Source: Lanius collurio (taxonomy: Eukaryota; Chordata; Aves; Passeriformes; Laniidae). Taken from it: a stretch of 64,000 nt of DNA. The position numbers and the translations under genes are program-made. Position 1 is the stretch's first letter. Each line of letters starts with the position of its first letter. Below are positions 1 to 14,193 of the stretch, one piece after another. Location of the stretch: the NCBI GenBank assembly GCA_020086605.1, contig JACBWW010000002.1:30184475-30248474 (forward strand), read 5' to 3'. The notes under the pieces are model-generated. The model was given only the letters and a program-made list of their open reading frames with translations, did no database searches and had not been told where the DNA came from.

Positions 1-465
1 AGGCACCATGTGAAGAAGGCTCTCCAAAAACATCTGTCCACAAGCGCTTGAGAATAAAATTAGGCTGGCAAAACTTTAAAGGAGATAGAAAAGGGAACGG
101 GTAAAGCATGTTCACATTTTGATTATTCCTTTAGTTTCCTTGTTGCCTTTTCTTCCAAGTCCTCCAAGTACAAAAGAAAACCTAGGTATTTTTATTTTTG
201 TCAGCGAAAGAATATAATAGTTTTGGGTGACCTTGTTCTATCTGTCCTCCAGCCATTAAATTTTAGTTCTGCTGCACTTGCATAAAGGCTTTAGTTATAA
301 ATTTATAAGGAAAATGTCAAGTGACTAGTCACAAAGTGTGATCTATCTTACTATGTAGGCGCTGCAAACTTCTCCACATACTGCTTAAACCTCTTTAGAA
401 AAAAAAACCTCACTGCTTATGTGCAATTGAATTATGACAGCAAGAAATATATTACAGAATGGTAA

Positions 466-529
466 GCTTTTTACAGTTTTGCTTTAGATCTTTTTTACCA
501 ATGCTTTTTACAGTTTTGCTTTAGATCTT
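466..529. repeat. Short tandem duplication, 27-bp identical copies
   Basis: The 27 bases at 466-492 recur without change at 503-529, giving a period of 37 bp with a 10-bp remainder between the copies. Each copy begins GCTTTTTACAG and ends TTTAGATCTT. The identity suggests a recent local duplication, for example by replication slippage. No coding role is seen. Confidence 0.9.
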
Positions 530-771
530 AAGGGAGTCAGCAGGACATTGGAGGGTAAGGTTTAAGATGTTTGAGAGGTCCTGATAATTTATTTTTATAA
601 AAGAGGCTGATGATGGGTTTTATGTAGTTCAGAAGTGCTTATCTTCAATTAATTGTGTGATTTAACAGGACTTGAATGTTTAAAATGCAAAAGTGGCCTG
701 ATGTAAATCAATCTGTTTAAATTTGGGAGTTTAGATTTGTGGGTCACTGATTAGCTCAACAGATTTGGTTA

Positions 772-800
772 TGTTTCCAAACAAGTTGTTTCCAAACAAG
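772..800. repeat. Two-copy 15-bp tandem repeat
   Basis: TGTTTCCAAACAAG at 772-785 is repeated at 787-800 with one intervening base. This is a minimal tandem duplication. Each unit contains a forkhead-like TGTTT core, but that could easily be chance. Confidence 0.8.
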
Positions 801-3800
801 ACTTAGTGCTGTTGATATCACATTTGATGATTGACCTGAACACTTAACTAACCCCCCTGTGATTTAGCATGCGTAGTGTTTACTTAGTTGCATTTCTCAT
901 TAGTTAGATGCTGAGAGGAAATGAGATTAGCAGGTTTTATTTATGTTTGGACAGATTATTGTATAACACTTTCTTGTACTGCTGTATTGCTAAGATGATA
1001 AATAGGAAATGCTGGGTTTTTTGAAAGAAGAAAAGCTTTTAGTTGTTTCTTTGAGCTTTATGTGATTTGTTACTATTTGCAAGTGATAGCCATATACATC
1101 CTGCTTTTCAGAGCTGCCACAGAGAAACTGAAATGTAAGATAAATACATTTTTCATTAATACTTCAATTCTGCTAAACCTAAACTGGAACAGCAATCACG
1201 TGAAAATATTTATTTGTACTTTAGGCACACAAAGAGTTCCCTAAACTGGAAGAATAATTTGGCAAGTTGACATTATGCAGAATTGTCAACTGTTAATAAA
1301 TCAGTGTGTTCTGCACTAGAATAGTTTAAAATCCTAAAATGGAATTGCTTTCCAAAGCAGTTAAAAGAAGTGCAATACAACATAGACCAGGAAATACCTG
1401 TGTCGGTTAGATATACAGATGAATTCGGCTACAAAAGTATAAAGTTGGGAAAAATGCAGAGGAGATTGAAAATTGAATTATTTGTTATCCTGCTGCAAAC
1501 ATACATAATGGAAGGTGTGTATGAGGAATGCTGAATGATCTCTGCTTGTTGTATCACTTGCTACTTACAGGAGCAGAATTTGCATGATGACTGAGTAAGA
1601 GCAGAGGGCAGGGTTACTTGCACACTGTACAACCTTTGAGGAGTCATTTGAGCTCAATTTCAGAGGGAGCACAGAACAACTTTTTGTTGCAGTAGATGGG
1701 TATTATCAAACTCCATCTTTGGGAGACAAACAGTAAGAAAGAATTCAAGCTTTATTTTCCCTCTCATATATCATTGAGAGGAATGAGGATGATGCTAAAA
1801 GGCATAAGGTTGAAGGAGATTTGTGAGAAAAACAGCTAAAATTTCTCACTATGCCTTGGAGCATGAAAATGGAAAAATATTTCTTTATATTGATAGAAAT
1901 AATGAATCAATGGGTATTTTCATTCTAGAGAGAATTACAGTCTCATCTTCTGGGTTTCTCTTGCTGAGGTTGTTTTTGTACACCTTCAAACATTGAAAAG
2001 CTTAAGACTGATGTGAACACAGCTGAATTCTGATATAGAATCATAGAATCTGTTGTATTTTTTTCCCTTGTGCAACTTGGGTTTTGATAATTTCCTGGGA
2101 GGGCCTTTTATCTAGTTAAAGATGCCCTGAAAATAACTTCATTGGGTTAAAATCAAAAAGGACTCATTATTTTTCATGAATAACAAAGCAAACATAGTTC
2201 TTGTAACTGAGCGTCCTTCACTGAAAATCTAAATATAATAAATGATTTCAAAGCATGTAAATGACTTGTATGTTGAACCCCCTTGAGACTCAGGAGCCTT
2301 CCATACTTATATAATGTGATCCAACAGTGATTGTAGGTTTGTAGGACTGAATCCAGAGCCAGAACTGTGGTGAATATCTTAGGGAGGTGATTTAGTTCAG
2401 CATCAGAGTCAGCATTTGATAGGCTTGTGTATAAAGTTCATTTACAGTGGAGTTGCGTGGTCCACTTCTTTTAGAAAACATGTTTATGTTTAATATTGAA
2501 CTGACTTTAACAACTCTGAAAGAAGTTACATGCTGGAATAAATAATATAGTTTTACATTTTAATCTTTTTCCCTACTGGCAATGCAGTAGAGCGAAAACT
2601 GTTTTATATGCAATCTGTAGTTCATGTTCAGTCTTGTATGAAAATTTCAGAACATTTTAAAGAAGAAATGCCATTAACTAAGATAACTAACTATAGTTCT
2701 GTTCCTAGTTTGCATGTCTGAAAATAAGTAATAAATACATGGTGACATTTAGATATTTGAATACCAATATGAAATGTTTTTCTATGGCTGTGGTGTGGAC
2801 AGGAGTGCAGTTATTTTCATTGTAGTTTCTCAATAATTATTTAATAATTTCTTAAGGCAAGTTTTGGTTTTTTACTTCTTAGCGATTACTCTTTAATGTG
2901 TTTAATTATTGACAGAGATTGTCTTGTACGTATACAAAAATATAAATGTTTTCCCCATTAGTAAGATGCATCACTCCACAGTAACTTACTATTGTTTCTG
3001 ATTACAAACTGTTTTGGAAGAAATACTTTATCAGCATTATGTTCACATTCTATTTATGACTATTTTTTTGACAGGCTCTGTAGCAGTATACCAGATTTTT
3101 GCATCATTTGACTTACTTTCGGTTTTGAGTTGGAAATTCCTGTAGATATTTGTTGTGCTTCAGAAAGTACAGTAATTTTTCTTTGCAAAACGTTGCAGAT
3201 TTGTTGCATGAGTATATTTACAGCCTGCAAAATGGTCTACAAGTTTGAGGGAAGAATTTGGAAATCCTAAATGTAGTAGGTCCATTCTATTGCTTTTTAA
3301 CTCCTATATGAATGAATTTTTCTGCGGCCTCATAGTGCAATATGTTTTAAGTATCTCATGGAATCTGGCAGCCCTGATAGCAATAGAATTCTTCCTCAAC
3401 AGAGTAATCAAATAACTTGTTTGAAGTAGGGGATAGGACACTGAACACATTGACTAGTGTGGGGGGATTAATTTAGATGATGGTAATGGAAAAAAAAAGT
3501 GTTTCAAATATACTCAAGTTGGGGTATCCTGAATCAACAGGTTTTCAAATTCCCATACTACCTTGTTAAATTCAGAGGAGAGATGTCAGGGCAAAAAAAT
3601 AGGGACAATAGTTGTCATTAGTCTGCATGTTTGGTGTTCAATTCTGTGAACTTAAAAGGTATTTGGAATATTTTTGCTTTTGCCAACAGTGTTTGCCATA
3701 TTAAATGCACCCAAAAAAAGCCCGTCTGGGTTCAGTGAGATGTGGATACCTACACTGGGTAAGAAATAGTCCCTGGGCCTAGACAAGCTGTAAGCTCTGA

Positions 3801-5146
3801 CATTCCAGGGTGTAATATTTGATTCAGTACAGTTTAAAAAGCCTGAATATCTTGGAAGATGAGTCAGTAAAGAAAAAAAACCCACATTACTCCATTCACA
3901 CAAATTCTGCTTTTGTAATTACACATGGTATCAACAGACTGTAAAGCTTTCATACAACACAGCTTTTATGGAGAAGGGTAATGTTTTTGGGGGTGTTCTG
4001 CCTTCCCCTAAGCAGCCTTTGAATTATTTGAGATACTTGTATAAAATCATAAAGGTTTTTTTTCTTATTATGCTATAAATGCTAGATGTGCAGCTGCAGT
4101 CACTGACCTTCAGCTGCATAATGGTAAGATGAAAATTCAGAACCTTTGGGCCTGATATAGAAGTGCTTTGCTTTGCATGTCAGGGAAACTTCACTGAAGA
4201 GTGAAGACCAGAGTATTCAACTGAGGGTTCCAGCTCACAGGATTTTATTTTTTTTTTTAAACCATTGATGTAGTACTTCTATTCCAACTGAAAGTGATGA
4301 TTCAAAATAAGATGCTTACCTTTAGGGAACAAAAAGCAGAACAAGGAAAGACAGATATGACGGTCTGTCCCTTTGGCAGCTAAGAGGTAAGAGGAAGGTA
4401 GTCCAAAACTTTTTTTTTTTCTTTGAACCATTTTTTCACTATTATTGAGGAGGCTTCTGGATCTTGTGCTCTGGGATGAAATGTTCAGAGTGTATTACAG
4501 GAGCAAACCTTGCCCACATTGTGTGACCAGTTTTAGTATAGGTGCTATAAAGGAGAAATGAAACCTGCAGTGTAGTTATGGTTCTCTTGGACAGTAGCAA
4601 AAATACAAAGCTGAATATAAACTTCTATTCCTCTGAAACTACTAAGAGTGATGGTTGCTGTAGCTGATGGGTAAACTATGAAAGGTGATTTAGTTAAATG
4701 CAAGCTAGAATTCTATTTGCATCTTGAAGCTTTAGGAGAGTGTTGGTCACTGATTCACAAATAGTAAGAAAATTTAGCTTTAACAGAAAATTAGTGTAAG
4801 ATAGCTGAGGAAATGGGAGGATTTGTGGAATTTTGAAGAGGTTTTTGGGGTGGTTTTTTTGTTGGTTTTTTTCCTTTCTTTTTTTCCCCTAGAATGAGTA
4901 TTGTAACAGGGAAGAATATTGTTTCATTATTGTAAGGCATTTTATCTCAAGTGTGAGGGTTTAATGTGTATTTAGAAAGTTGTCTAGAGAAAATGGCTTT
5001 TAAGCAATATATCTGTATATTGCTTTGTACTCTTACATTCTGAAAGCCAAGAGCTGACTGCTTGAGCTTATGGTTTCTAGTCAGTTTAGGGTTTCCAGGC
5101 AGCGCATTTCAAGAGCCATAAATTGACAGCATTAATAGTATACTAA

Positions 5147-5213
5147 TACAAATATACATATATATATTTTTATCTATCTGTCTGCCTATCTATCCATCTA
5201 TAGATGCATATTT
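5147..5213. repeat. Degenerate TA / TATC microsatellite
   Basis: A TATATA run passes into an imperfect tetranucleotide array (TATC with TGTC, TGCC and ATCC variants) that ends in CTATAGATGCAT. It directly abuts the head of the SINE that follows, so the SINE may have inserted into or beside the simple repeat. The interruptions suggest the array is old. Confidence 0.8.
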
Positions 5214-5349
5214 CTGTCTCGGTTGGAGAATGGTGCTAATAATGCCAGGGTTGTGGATTTCATCCTTTCATCCTATGGGCCATTCACTTGAAGAGTTGGA
5301 CTTGGTCATAATTGTGGTTCCCTTCTAACTCAGACTATTCTGTGATGTG
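5214..5349 (+). mobile_element. tRNA-Ile-derived SINE with CR1 tail (TguSINE1-like)
   Basis: The 5' part resembles a nuclear tRNA-Ile gene. It has an A-box-like CTCGGTTGG near 5219, an anticodon arm TGGTG-CTAATAA-TGCCA at 5231-5247 whose loop carries AAT, and a B-box-like GGATTTCATCC at 5255-5265. The acceptor-side motif ATGGGCCA follows, after an apparent extra copy of about 9 bp (TTTCATCC occurs twice). The 3' part (about 5282-5349) matches the avian CR1 3' end: a GTTGGACTTGGTCAT block, then CCCTTCTAACTCAGAC and ATTCTGTGATGTG. This head-tail combination is the known structure of the passerine SINE TguSINE1, which is mobilised in trans by CR1. The copy is moderately diverged, its head lacks the first few bases, and no target-site duplication is obvious. 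The family name is from memory. Confidence 0.85.
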
Positions 5350-8300
5350 TATATATTTATTTCTCTATATATGTCACTTAGACTGAAGCCATGGACCTTA
5401 GTGCTTTCTTATTAACTTGGTCATTTAATCTGTTGTAGTGACTTTAGCAAAGAAACTGTGTTACCCTTTTTTAAGACACAGGGAAACAAAATTCCTTGTG
5501 TGATGCATAGAAAATCAAAAGCTTTATCAATGTTTAGAAAGTCCTAATAATTACCATTCTCAGATGACCTGCAAATGAAATTTGGAGGAGAATAAAATTC
5601 TGGAGTCTGAAGGCCCAGCCATATGAAAATACTAAGCCACTTACCTTTTTAAAAAGGGGCTGCTGAAAGAGTCTCACTTGCTTTTCTTCTGTTGTTGTTT
5701 TAACCTTTATAGAGACACTTAAAGACTTGGAAATTTATCAAGTAGAACTGCTGGGAGTGTCAAACTACTTCTTTGCTTCTGCTGAAGTTACTAAAGTCTC
5801 AAGAGCAGAAGTGGGAACTCCTGCAAACCTTTACTTAGGGAGCAGGAAGTGAGTTGAAATCATGATTTTATTCACTTTGGCATTGCTGAAGCATTTTGTA
5901 AATGACTCTCTTATTCTACTTAAATATGGTAAATATTCATGTTTGTTTTTCAGATTCTTTCCTTGGTGATAATACCTCCTAATGTGTTCACTCTCTCACC
6001 TTCTGATTTGCTGGTTTTACTGTGCCAAAAAGAGAAGCAGGAAATAATAGACAAGGATTCTTATAATACATTGTAAAAAGGAGGCAAACAGATACATTTT
6101 TTTGTGTAATGGCTCATATTTTCTTTTCTATACTGGGTAAGTTTTCGGGTTGTTTTGCATACATGATACTGAACCCTTTATTATGGCAAGTTGTAAGATT
6201 TATCGTGTTTCCTTTAATACAGTATTCATCATTTCCCCTTCTAATAACACAGAAGACCACCACATCAATAAGTGTATTTGATTACTGAATGCTAATTTTG
6301 TTGAGTGGTGTTTCTTCCCTATAGATTTATTTGCAGACATGTGCATTTGCAGTCTAAATTATCATATAGTAGTGCCCACTGCAGATGGCATTCACTGCAG
6401 CCTTGCAATGCAAATGTAAGCAGGTTATGATTTAACTTGGACTCGGTAGAGCTGAGGGATGATATTCTGAACTTGCTGTAAGTCCTGTTGAGACTCAACC
6501 GCTGGTACTGGAGTGTGGTAGCCTGCTTCTGTAATACATTTCCTTTTTACATTAAATTCTCTTTAGTGTTTCTAGTAGTTCAGCTTATTCTGTGTTTACA
6601 ACAGCAGAAACCCTTGTGTGCTGATAGTTTGAGTTGTAAAATGTTTCACAGATGTTTGAGTACCTGGAGAGTTATAAATGTTCACTGCAAACTAGCAGAG
6701 ACCCAGAAGATGGATTTTGTAACACAGACAGGCAGTATGCTAACTCCTGCCTGTGTGGGTACTTTTATGTGATGCTGCATCATTTTAGGGGTGCTGGGTA
6801 CAAGCCATGGGTGTTAGACCAATGGTATATTTGGTGGTATATAGAGTCGTAACATTTTTTTATTATATAAGGAGTCAATTTAATTTTCTGACCTTATGTG
6901 GGAAGGCTAAGGGGAAGTGAGCACCATCTAATAAAAGATAAGCAGTCTCTCCCCAACTTCCTTTGCTGTTTTTGTTGCATATAAATAACTGATTTTGTAT
7001 TGCCATGTCTGATTTTTTTTTTTTTTAAAGTTCTCCAGACTTTTTGAGCCAAGAGCTAATTTGAGATTTGGAGTCTGGTCCACTTTCCCTTAGAAGGTCA
7101 ATTAGATACACTGGAAAAGTTTTCCAATTCTTCACAGGATGTGTTCAAGAAAAGACAGGTGGAATATTTACTGTTAAATAGTCTCCTGTATTAGTGAATA
7201 TTGTGAGACACAGATGGTCTTTTTTAGAAATGCTTTTGATTTGACCCATACCTAGCTTATACCATAAATGTCTCAGGAAAATAAGTGATTTTAAGAATGC
7301 TTAAGAATTATATTTACAAGGTATTTTCAAAGTTGGCTGTACTTACATATGTATCACAACACCTGCATTATTTCTTTTGCTCCCACTTCACCCTAATACC
7401 TTTAAGAAAATAAAGGTTAGACTTCTGGTTAGTGAGTATTATTGTTGTAGATCTGACTGTCTTCTCAGGTGGTAATCAAGTAAATAACAGAGTTTGATGT
7501 TCATGCCCACTGGTTCTAATTTAACAAATCCTAGGACTTCCCAAGTTTGATGGGTGGTAGCTGGAAGTTATCCCATGTGTAAGTGATTGGAATATGCTTG
7601 TAGTAGATTGTGAGCAGTGCTGATTGACAGCATGAGGAATGATTTCTTCTGTGTCAGGGATAAGAGCAGCAGCATTTACAGTGGTGAGTGTTAGTTAAAA
7701 TTTCAGGCAGTGAGCTCTTTAGGCCTGAGATGACAGGCTGTATGGAGAAAGATACCTGAAACGTATCTGTGAATCTGTTCTTTTCCTCTGATCCTTTCTC
7801 TACTTCTGTGGGTACAGATGCTCATACTGGAATATTAGAGATTTGATTTTCAGGCATGCTGCATTTGAACATGCAGAGAGAACAATTCTTGATCACCATC
7901 AGAAACAAAACAATTGAGGACTCTGACAAGACCCTCAGCACTTGGATATTTTAAATAAGAATGTTTTATTGGAATAGCTATAGTAACTACCTAATCTGAA
8001 TATGTGGAAAAAAATTGCTGTAGTTTCCTTTCAGAATTTTGAGAAATGTAGTTTTATGTAATATTTGGAAAGGTATAGAGTGTTGAAAGACACAAAAATA
8101 AGAAACTCAGAATAATCTAGCATAAAAATGCCAGTGTTCCATTAGGACATTGTGACACTTGTCTAATAGATCCAATTCAGCAGTGATGCTATCTGGGTTG
8201 TTTTTTGTGTACTGTGTTCATTCTGTTTCAGTTTTTATGGAAGATACCTCACTGTTGACTTCCTGATCGATGCCATGGCAGTAGTAGTGACCATATAGCT

Positions 8301-11300
8301 GCAAAAGAGAATGGAAATTTTATATTGGTCTATTTTAAAGAAAAAAGGGAAAGCATCTGTATGCTAATTAACATTTATGTATTAAGACTCAAAATACTTT
8401 TATTTAATTGTATCCTTTTGTTTCATCATTTAGAGAAAGTTAAATGTGCAAACATTTATACAGTTAACTTTCCCATAACAGAGTTCTGCCATGTATTTGT
8501 TTGAAGAGTTTCAGCTTTCTCTAAGAAATTAATAAATGTAGACTAGTAACATGTCAGTTATATTCAGTGAGTCGGGTGCATGTTAACTTGAATTAGCATG
8601 TGATAAAAGAAAAAAGCAAAGACCAGAATATGGTCCACTAAAAGAATTCATAAGGTGCTCTTCATCCCTGTTTTGAAAAAGCTTTACTACAGTAACTTAA
8701 TAAACTTAAACTAATATATGAGAACCAAATTGTATGGCTACAATTACAGAAAGACCAGTAGCCCGACCTATAAGCTAACTGTAGTTAATGAGATTTACTA
8801 TAATAATAATCATTTAGTATTTGCTATTATAGCAGTGATAGGGAGGTTTAAAATCTGCATTTAGCAAATAACTCTTTTTTTCTCCCTCTAGAATTGTAGT
8901 GGAGTATTTAAGATGCTTTTTCTTCCTGAAAAAACTTGGAGTACTATTTCTACTATTGTAGTTGCTCTTGGCGATCATGCATTTGCATTCAGAATGCTGA
9001 AAAAAGCAAGACATGGACACTGTGATGCATTACATTATTTTGTTTCCTGTTTTTCCACCACAAATTCTGGACACTATGGCTCAAGTCATTTGGGCTCAGG
9101 ATGTTTATTACAATCTATATTTTAATGTGTAGCTCTTTAGCCCAGTTAAATTTATTTTAAGCATTTTTCTATTCAAAGTAAAATTGAGAAGAGTTTTCAA
9201 ATAACATAGCTGGGTAAAGTAGAGTTGAGGCAGCTGTTCCTCCTGGGCGTGTGAATCATAGGAATTGAGGGAAGGAGCACATTTACTTGCAGTTCAGTTA
9301 CTGAACTCTACCACATTGTTAACTTTCCAAAATCCCTTACTTGAAAAAAGAATGGCGTTGAGCATCATTCCCTGGGTCAGGGTCAGGTCTAGGAAATTGT
9401 GTTGACAATGTAGGGAGGAGCTCAGATTTTCAGACTTTTTAAAAATATCTTTCATGTTTAGAGTTTTAATCACAGCTTAAGAAAACCTCAAACCCAACCA
9501 TGCAAAACCCTCAAAACAACGTTTCTCTTCTCCCCCCAAAACTATTCAGTCTTTGAAGAACTTCCATGTCATTCTGGATTTCTTAACTGTGCAGATTGCC
9601 ATACCCCTGCACCCCCCACTTTGGGATTTATCTTTTAAGGGACTGATTTGGGGTGTTTCATAGAGCATACACCACTCATAACAAGAGAAGGGTTTTGGGG
9701 CTGAAGGCAGTTCCCATGGGCAGCATCCACTGTGTCTTAGAAGCTCCTGAGAAGGCAGCTTTATACTGAACACTGCTGAAAAGAGGATGCTGCTTTATAT
9801 GAGCTATCAATGGCTGTAGGTCTCAGCCTATGGAATGTCATGTTTCACTGAACTAATTAGTGGTGGTTAGTGTATAACTGCTTTTGTATTTCTTTGTGTG
9901 CTTATGCCTGGGTGCACATGTGGGCAAGAAAAAATTATCTTCTTTTATGTTCAGTTTCACGTCTTGCTTTGTATAAGTCTATGGTGTTATCAGCCTAATT
10001 CTTGCCTAAAGTGTTTTGGGGGTTTTTTGAGGGCTTGTATGCTTTTTGAAGTGGTGCTGCCAAACATGTTTGTGTTGGTTTGTTCCTTAACTCTTTATTG
10101 TTCTAAATTTTACCTGATTTTATTTAGTCTTTTTCAGACTCTTTAGAAGTTGAAGGTTTAACACAGAAACATTGTGAAGGAATTATCTATAAGCAGTTTT
10201 GTGCTGGTTAGAAGTGCTGTATTGGTTGGAATTATGCTGAACTGTTAGAAAACTTCAGAGTTACTTATCAGAGGATAACTCTTCTCAAGGTTAGATATCC
10301 ACAGTGTTGTTCTGAGCCAAGACTGTGTAATATATTGGTGAAAACATTAGTTCATAACATTTCTGCAATATAGCAAGAGAGTTACACTCTGTTTCTTTAC
10401 AGAGAAAGATTCTTTTTTGGGTGGGAGCCTCTGTTCTTTACCTGTTAGATGCAAAATCTGGTACAGAGTTCCACATGAGAACTATTAGGAAATTGACCAA
10501 AATTTTGGGGTGACCAAGATGAACATGCAAACCTGCTTGTGCTAAGAGTAAGCTAGTCTTGTGTGGTTTATTCCACTTTAAATAGTGACTTTTTATGTGG
10601 ATTTTTTTCCTACTTCTTTCTCTTATTTTTCTTCAGTTGTTATAGCAGGGCAGAATTGTTTTCTGACAATATAAGTAGATCTGCTTTAAGAAATGTTTTG
10701 TTTAGTTAACTGGCAGATTGCTCCTAGTGTAGGCATAATCTTAATGCAATTCATTTCAAATTCCTGAGGAGGAGCTTAAGTACTCTTGTTTTCTAAAATA
10801 GGATAATGAGACATAGGTACATTTTCACACCCGAGAACTGAAAATGTCTGTGTGTAGTCACTTGGTTGAGGAGGCAGCACTGACCAAAGTAAGAGCTACA
10901 TTGCTTCTTGACTGTACAATTGGGGACAAGGCAGGCTAGGATGGAAGAAAGCGAATTTTCCATGGTGAAAGTCCAGCTAAACTTCTGGAGACTACAGAAA
11001 CCTGTTCTAAATGGGGAGGAGGAAAAATGCCTGCTAACTTCTGTACTGGTAGCTTTTTCAGATGTGTTTATGAGCAATGTAATAAGATAGAATTGGAGGC
11101 ACCTTGTCAAAATTCTTAAGCTGCTTTTCAGTAAGTGCCGCAATTCTACAATGGCATGCAGTTCCAGAAGGGGTCAATAACCAAGGAGTTCAAAGAACCA
11201 TAAAAGGGAGTTTGCCGCTCATTCACAAAACGTTGCTTCTTTTTGGGATTCTCTAGGCAAGTGGGAGATCCTACTGGACAGTATGCTCGTTACTAGATAG

Positions 11301-14193
11301 GACATAGCTCCTTACCCATCTCAGAATAGTAATGCTTTCTTGCTTTGTCCAGGGGATACTCTTTCCTCTTTGTTTTGGCTGCTCTATTTCTGAACCTAGC
11401 TTCCTGTGTTTTTTAACTCATAGAAATGAATAGTCAAAACAATAATTGAGATTCTGACTCATCCTGTCAGATCATTTGCATGTAGTGCACCTTCAGCTGC
11501 TCTCTCATTGTTTGGGAGGGTGAGCACTTGAAACTCCTTTTTGCTTGACTAATGTTTGACTTGTTAGATATGAAATCTAGAGCCCTGCAGCAAAGTACTT
11601 TGTTTTATAAATTTTCATGTTCTGCTAGCTTTTGAGAGACTACACATGGCACATTACTTATACCAGACTATAGTAGTGTCATTTGTTAATACTAATACAA
11701 AACAGCATCTTTAAACCAGTTTTCATAACTTGTCCTTTTAAATGTTACTTGACTTGAACAGCACAGTCTTGGAAATACTTTGCAAAGCTGCTCCCATTCC
11801 CCCCTCCCCCACAAGAATTCAAAAGTTCTAACCATTCTAAGCTGTTATAATGGCAGGCATTTTTAAGTATACTTCTGCCATAGAAAAAGAACTGATTAAA
11901 AAAATTTAATGCTTCTCTATGCATTTGCATAGAGGAGAGACACACTGGGCTTAAAAAGAGCAAGAATCACACATTTTCCTACTTTCTATGCTAAATCTGG
12001 CAGTTCAGGTCAGGAGGTATTTTAGGAGGGTTTCCTGGTGAGGTTTGATATGTAATTACCCATACCTTAAAGTCAGGGGACAAAACAGTTTCTTTCTTGA
12101 GGTTTCTTCCAGTTGCTTTTTTTTCTTAAGAGTGTTTTACTCTTTAGTATCTATTTACTGATCCTGTGGTAAAAAGAATAACAGAAATTGAATAGATTTT
12201 TGAGTGCTGCATATTGGCAGAGCATTTATTGGAGTGTCTGATCTGAAGAAAAAGATAAAGTTAGTATCTCATATTGTAAATCTCAGGAGGATGATTGTGT
12301 TGTCATAGGGCAATGCTAGTTATTACCTGCAATACACAGAAAAATAATATTCTTGAAGAATTGGTGGAAGGTGGGTGGATCACAACTTTCAGGTTTTATT
12401 TCTACTTCACTAAAGGCCTCTTCAACTCTCTTAGAATTCCAGCCTTTTAATTGTCCTGTAAATAGGAGGCTGCACATCTTCTTGAAAAAGATTTTGAAGA
12501 GTTGTCAGAGGAATGTTTGGTATATGATTTTGCTGAGATTTTTTTTTAAATGTGGAGTTGTGTATTCAGGGGAGTATGAATTTAGCTTTGACTGGAGAGC
12601 AGCAGCACTGTAAGCTCAGCTAGAAACCTAAATATGAATCAGGTCTAAATTCTCACAACCTGTCTTAGCTAGTTTAGATGCACTGGATTCTTTTGCAGTT
12701 TATTTTAAGAATGGTTGGAGAAGGCTTTCAGTGAAAACTCTGTCAATGTTTTTGTGTATGTTGTAAGACTAAACTACTTTACTGTGTATTTTCCACAGTC
12801 TCCCTTCTTACACTTTTGTGTTTGTGCTCTTTTCTGGACTAAATTTGACTGAGCACTTCAGTGTCTTTGTATATTTAAAACATAAAAAGTTTTTCATAGA
12901 GTTTTAAAAGGATGTTTTACTGCACCCACTTAAAAAAATAATACATTAGGATCCAGCTACTTCATTGGGTTACATCAGCCTATCTTTTGAGTGTGGAAAG
13001 CTGACAGAAGGGCATTGCACTAGTACTCTGAAATGTTCATGAAATTTGCCCTCCAATTTCATTTCAAAGTGCAGTAAGAACATGTGGCTCACTAACTGAA
13101 GCTTCATTTTCAGCAGCTTACCAAAAATCTTTAGATGATAAGCAACATTTAAATTGTTTGTGGTGAAAATGGGAAGTCCGGTGCCAGAACGCTGATGTTA
13201 TTAAAGCAAAACCCCTTATAGTAGTTGTAATCATAAAAAATAGTTACTGATAACGCTTTCCTAGCATTCTTAACACTGAGCTTATAGGTACAGAACAGAT
13301 GATGAAGTAGAGAATTTTCAATGCATTTGTGAGATATTTAATTTCAGATTTCAGTTCACTTAAAAATCTGTTTCTGAATGACTTTCTCATTGCCAAGGTC
13401 TCTATGTCCACCTGCATTTGCCATGCTCCACTTAGGCTCTTTCATTTGAAAGTAATTTGGCATGCATCATTCATGAAGAATAATTGAGCTACCTCTGTTT
13501 GAAAATATGAATAATTGTTTAAACTGCCAAAAAAACTTGCCTATATTCCCTTTACAAGATCATAAATTACAGAAGATCTATAAATATCAAATATGCAGCA
13601 TATATGAAATCAGTAAGGTGACTTCTTGTTTAGAAAAGTAAAATGGCTTTCTTCAGAAGCTAGTGTACAGGATATATAGAACTTTCAAAGGACAACTGAG
13701 GATCTTGTTAACACAGCCTAATTAACCTCTCTCCTGTACAAGGTGAAGCGTTAGATGCTCTAAATGAATGATGAAAAGTGTCAGGGAAATACAGAATTGG
13801 ATCGATTTTCTTTTAATAATAAATAATCCTTCTAATTTGTTTGCATGAAAGTAAATGTGTCTGCTATGGTTTTGCTTTTGCTTTGTGCCAGGATTCAGCT
13901 CAGAGTGAATTCTTAGCAGAGGTGTAAGGCTTTGAAAATTGCTTTTGGAAATGGTGACAGATCATTAACTACAGTAGTGTAAATGCATTGATTGAACATA
14001 TGTATAGTCGTCCTAAGTTGCAAAATGCATGACACAGTATGTGCTGAGCATATAGGCAGCATTTTTAGTTTTAACTCGGGAATGACATGATTCCTACTGT
14101 GTTAATCTTTCTCAAACATACGGCTCCTGACAACATTGGACAGGTATCATTCAGGGGCTGAGATACATTTGTACTGGAGTGACACTGTGATCC

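Noticed and set aside
2035..2050. ATAGAATCATAGAATC, resembling the CR1 3' octamer repeat in antisense
   Set aside because: Only two octamers are present, and the bases after them show no CR1 body, so it cannot be told from chance.
5231..5280. A functional tRNA-Ile gene
   Set aside because: The acceptor stem and D arm are incomplete, the B box is mutated, there is an internal insertion, and it runs straight into a CR1 tail: it is a SINE, not a tRNA gene.
10793..11143. 116-codon minus-strand open frame and an overlapping 60-codon plus-strand frame
   Set aside because: Several frames on both strands are open at the same place. There are no recognisable domains and no splice or promoter context, so low local stop density explains it.
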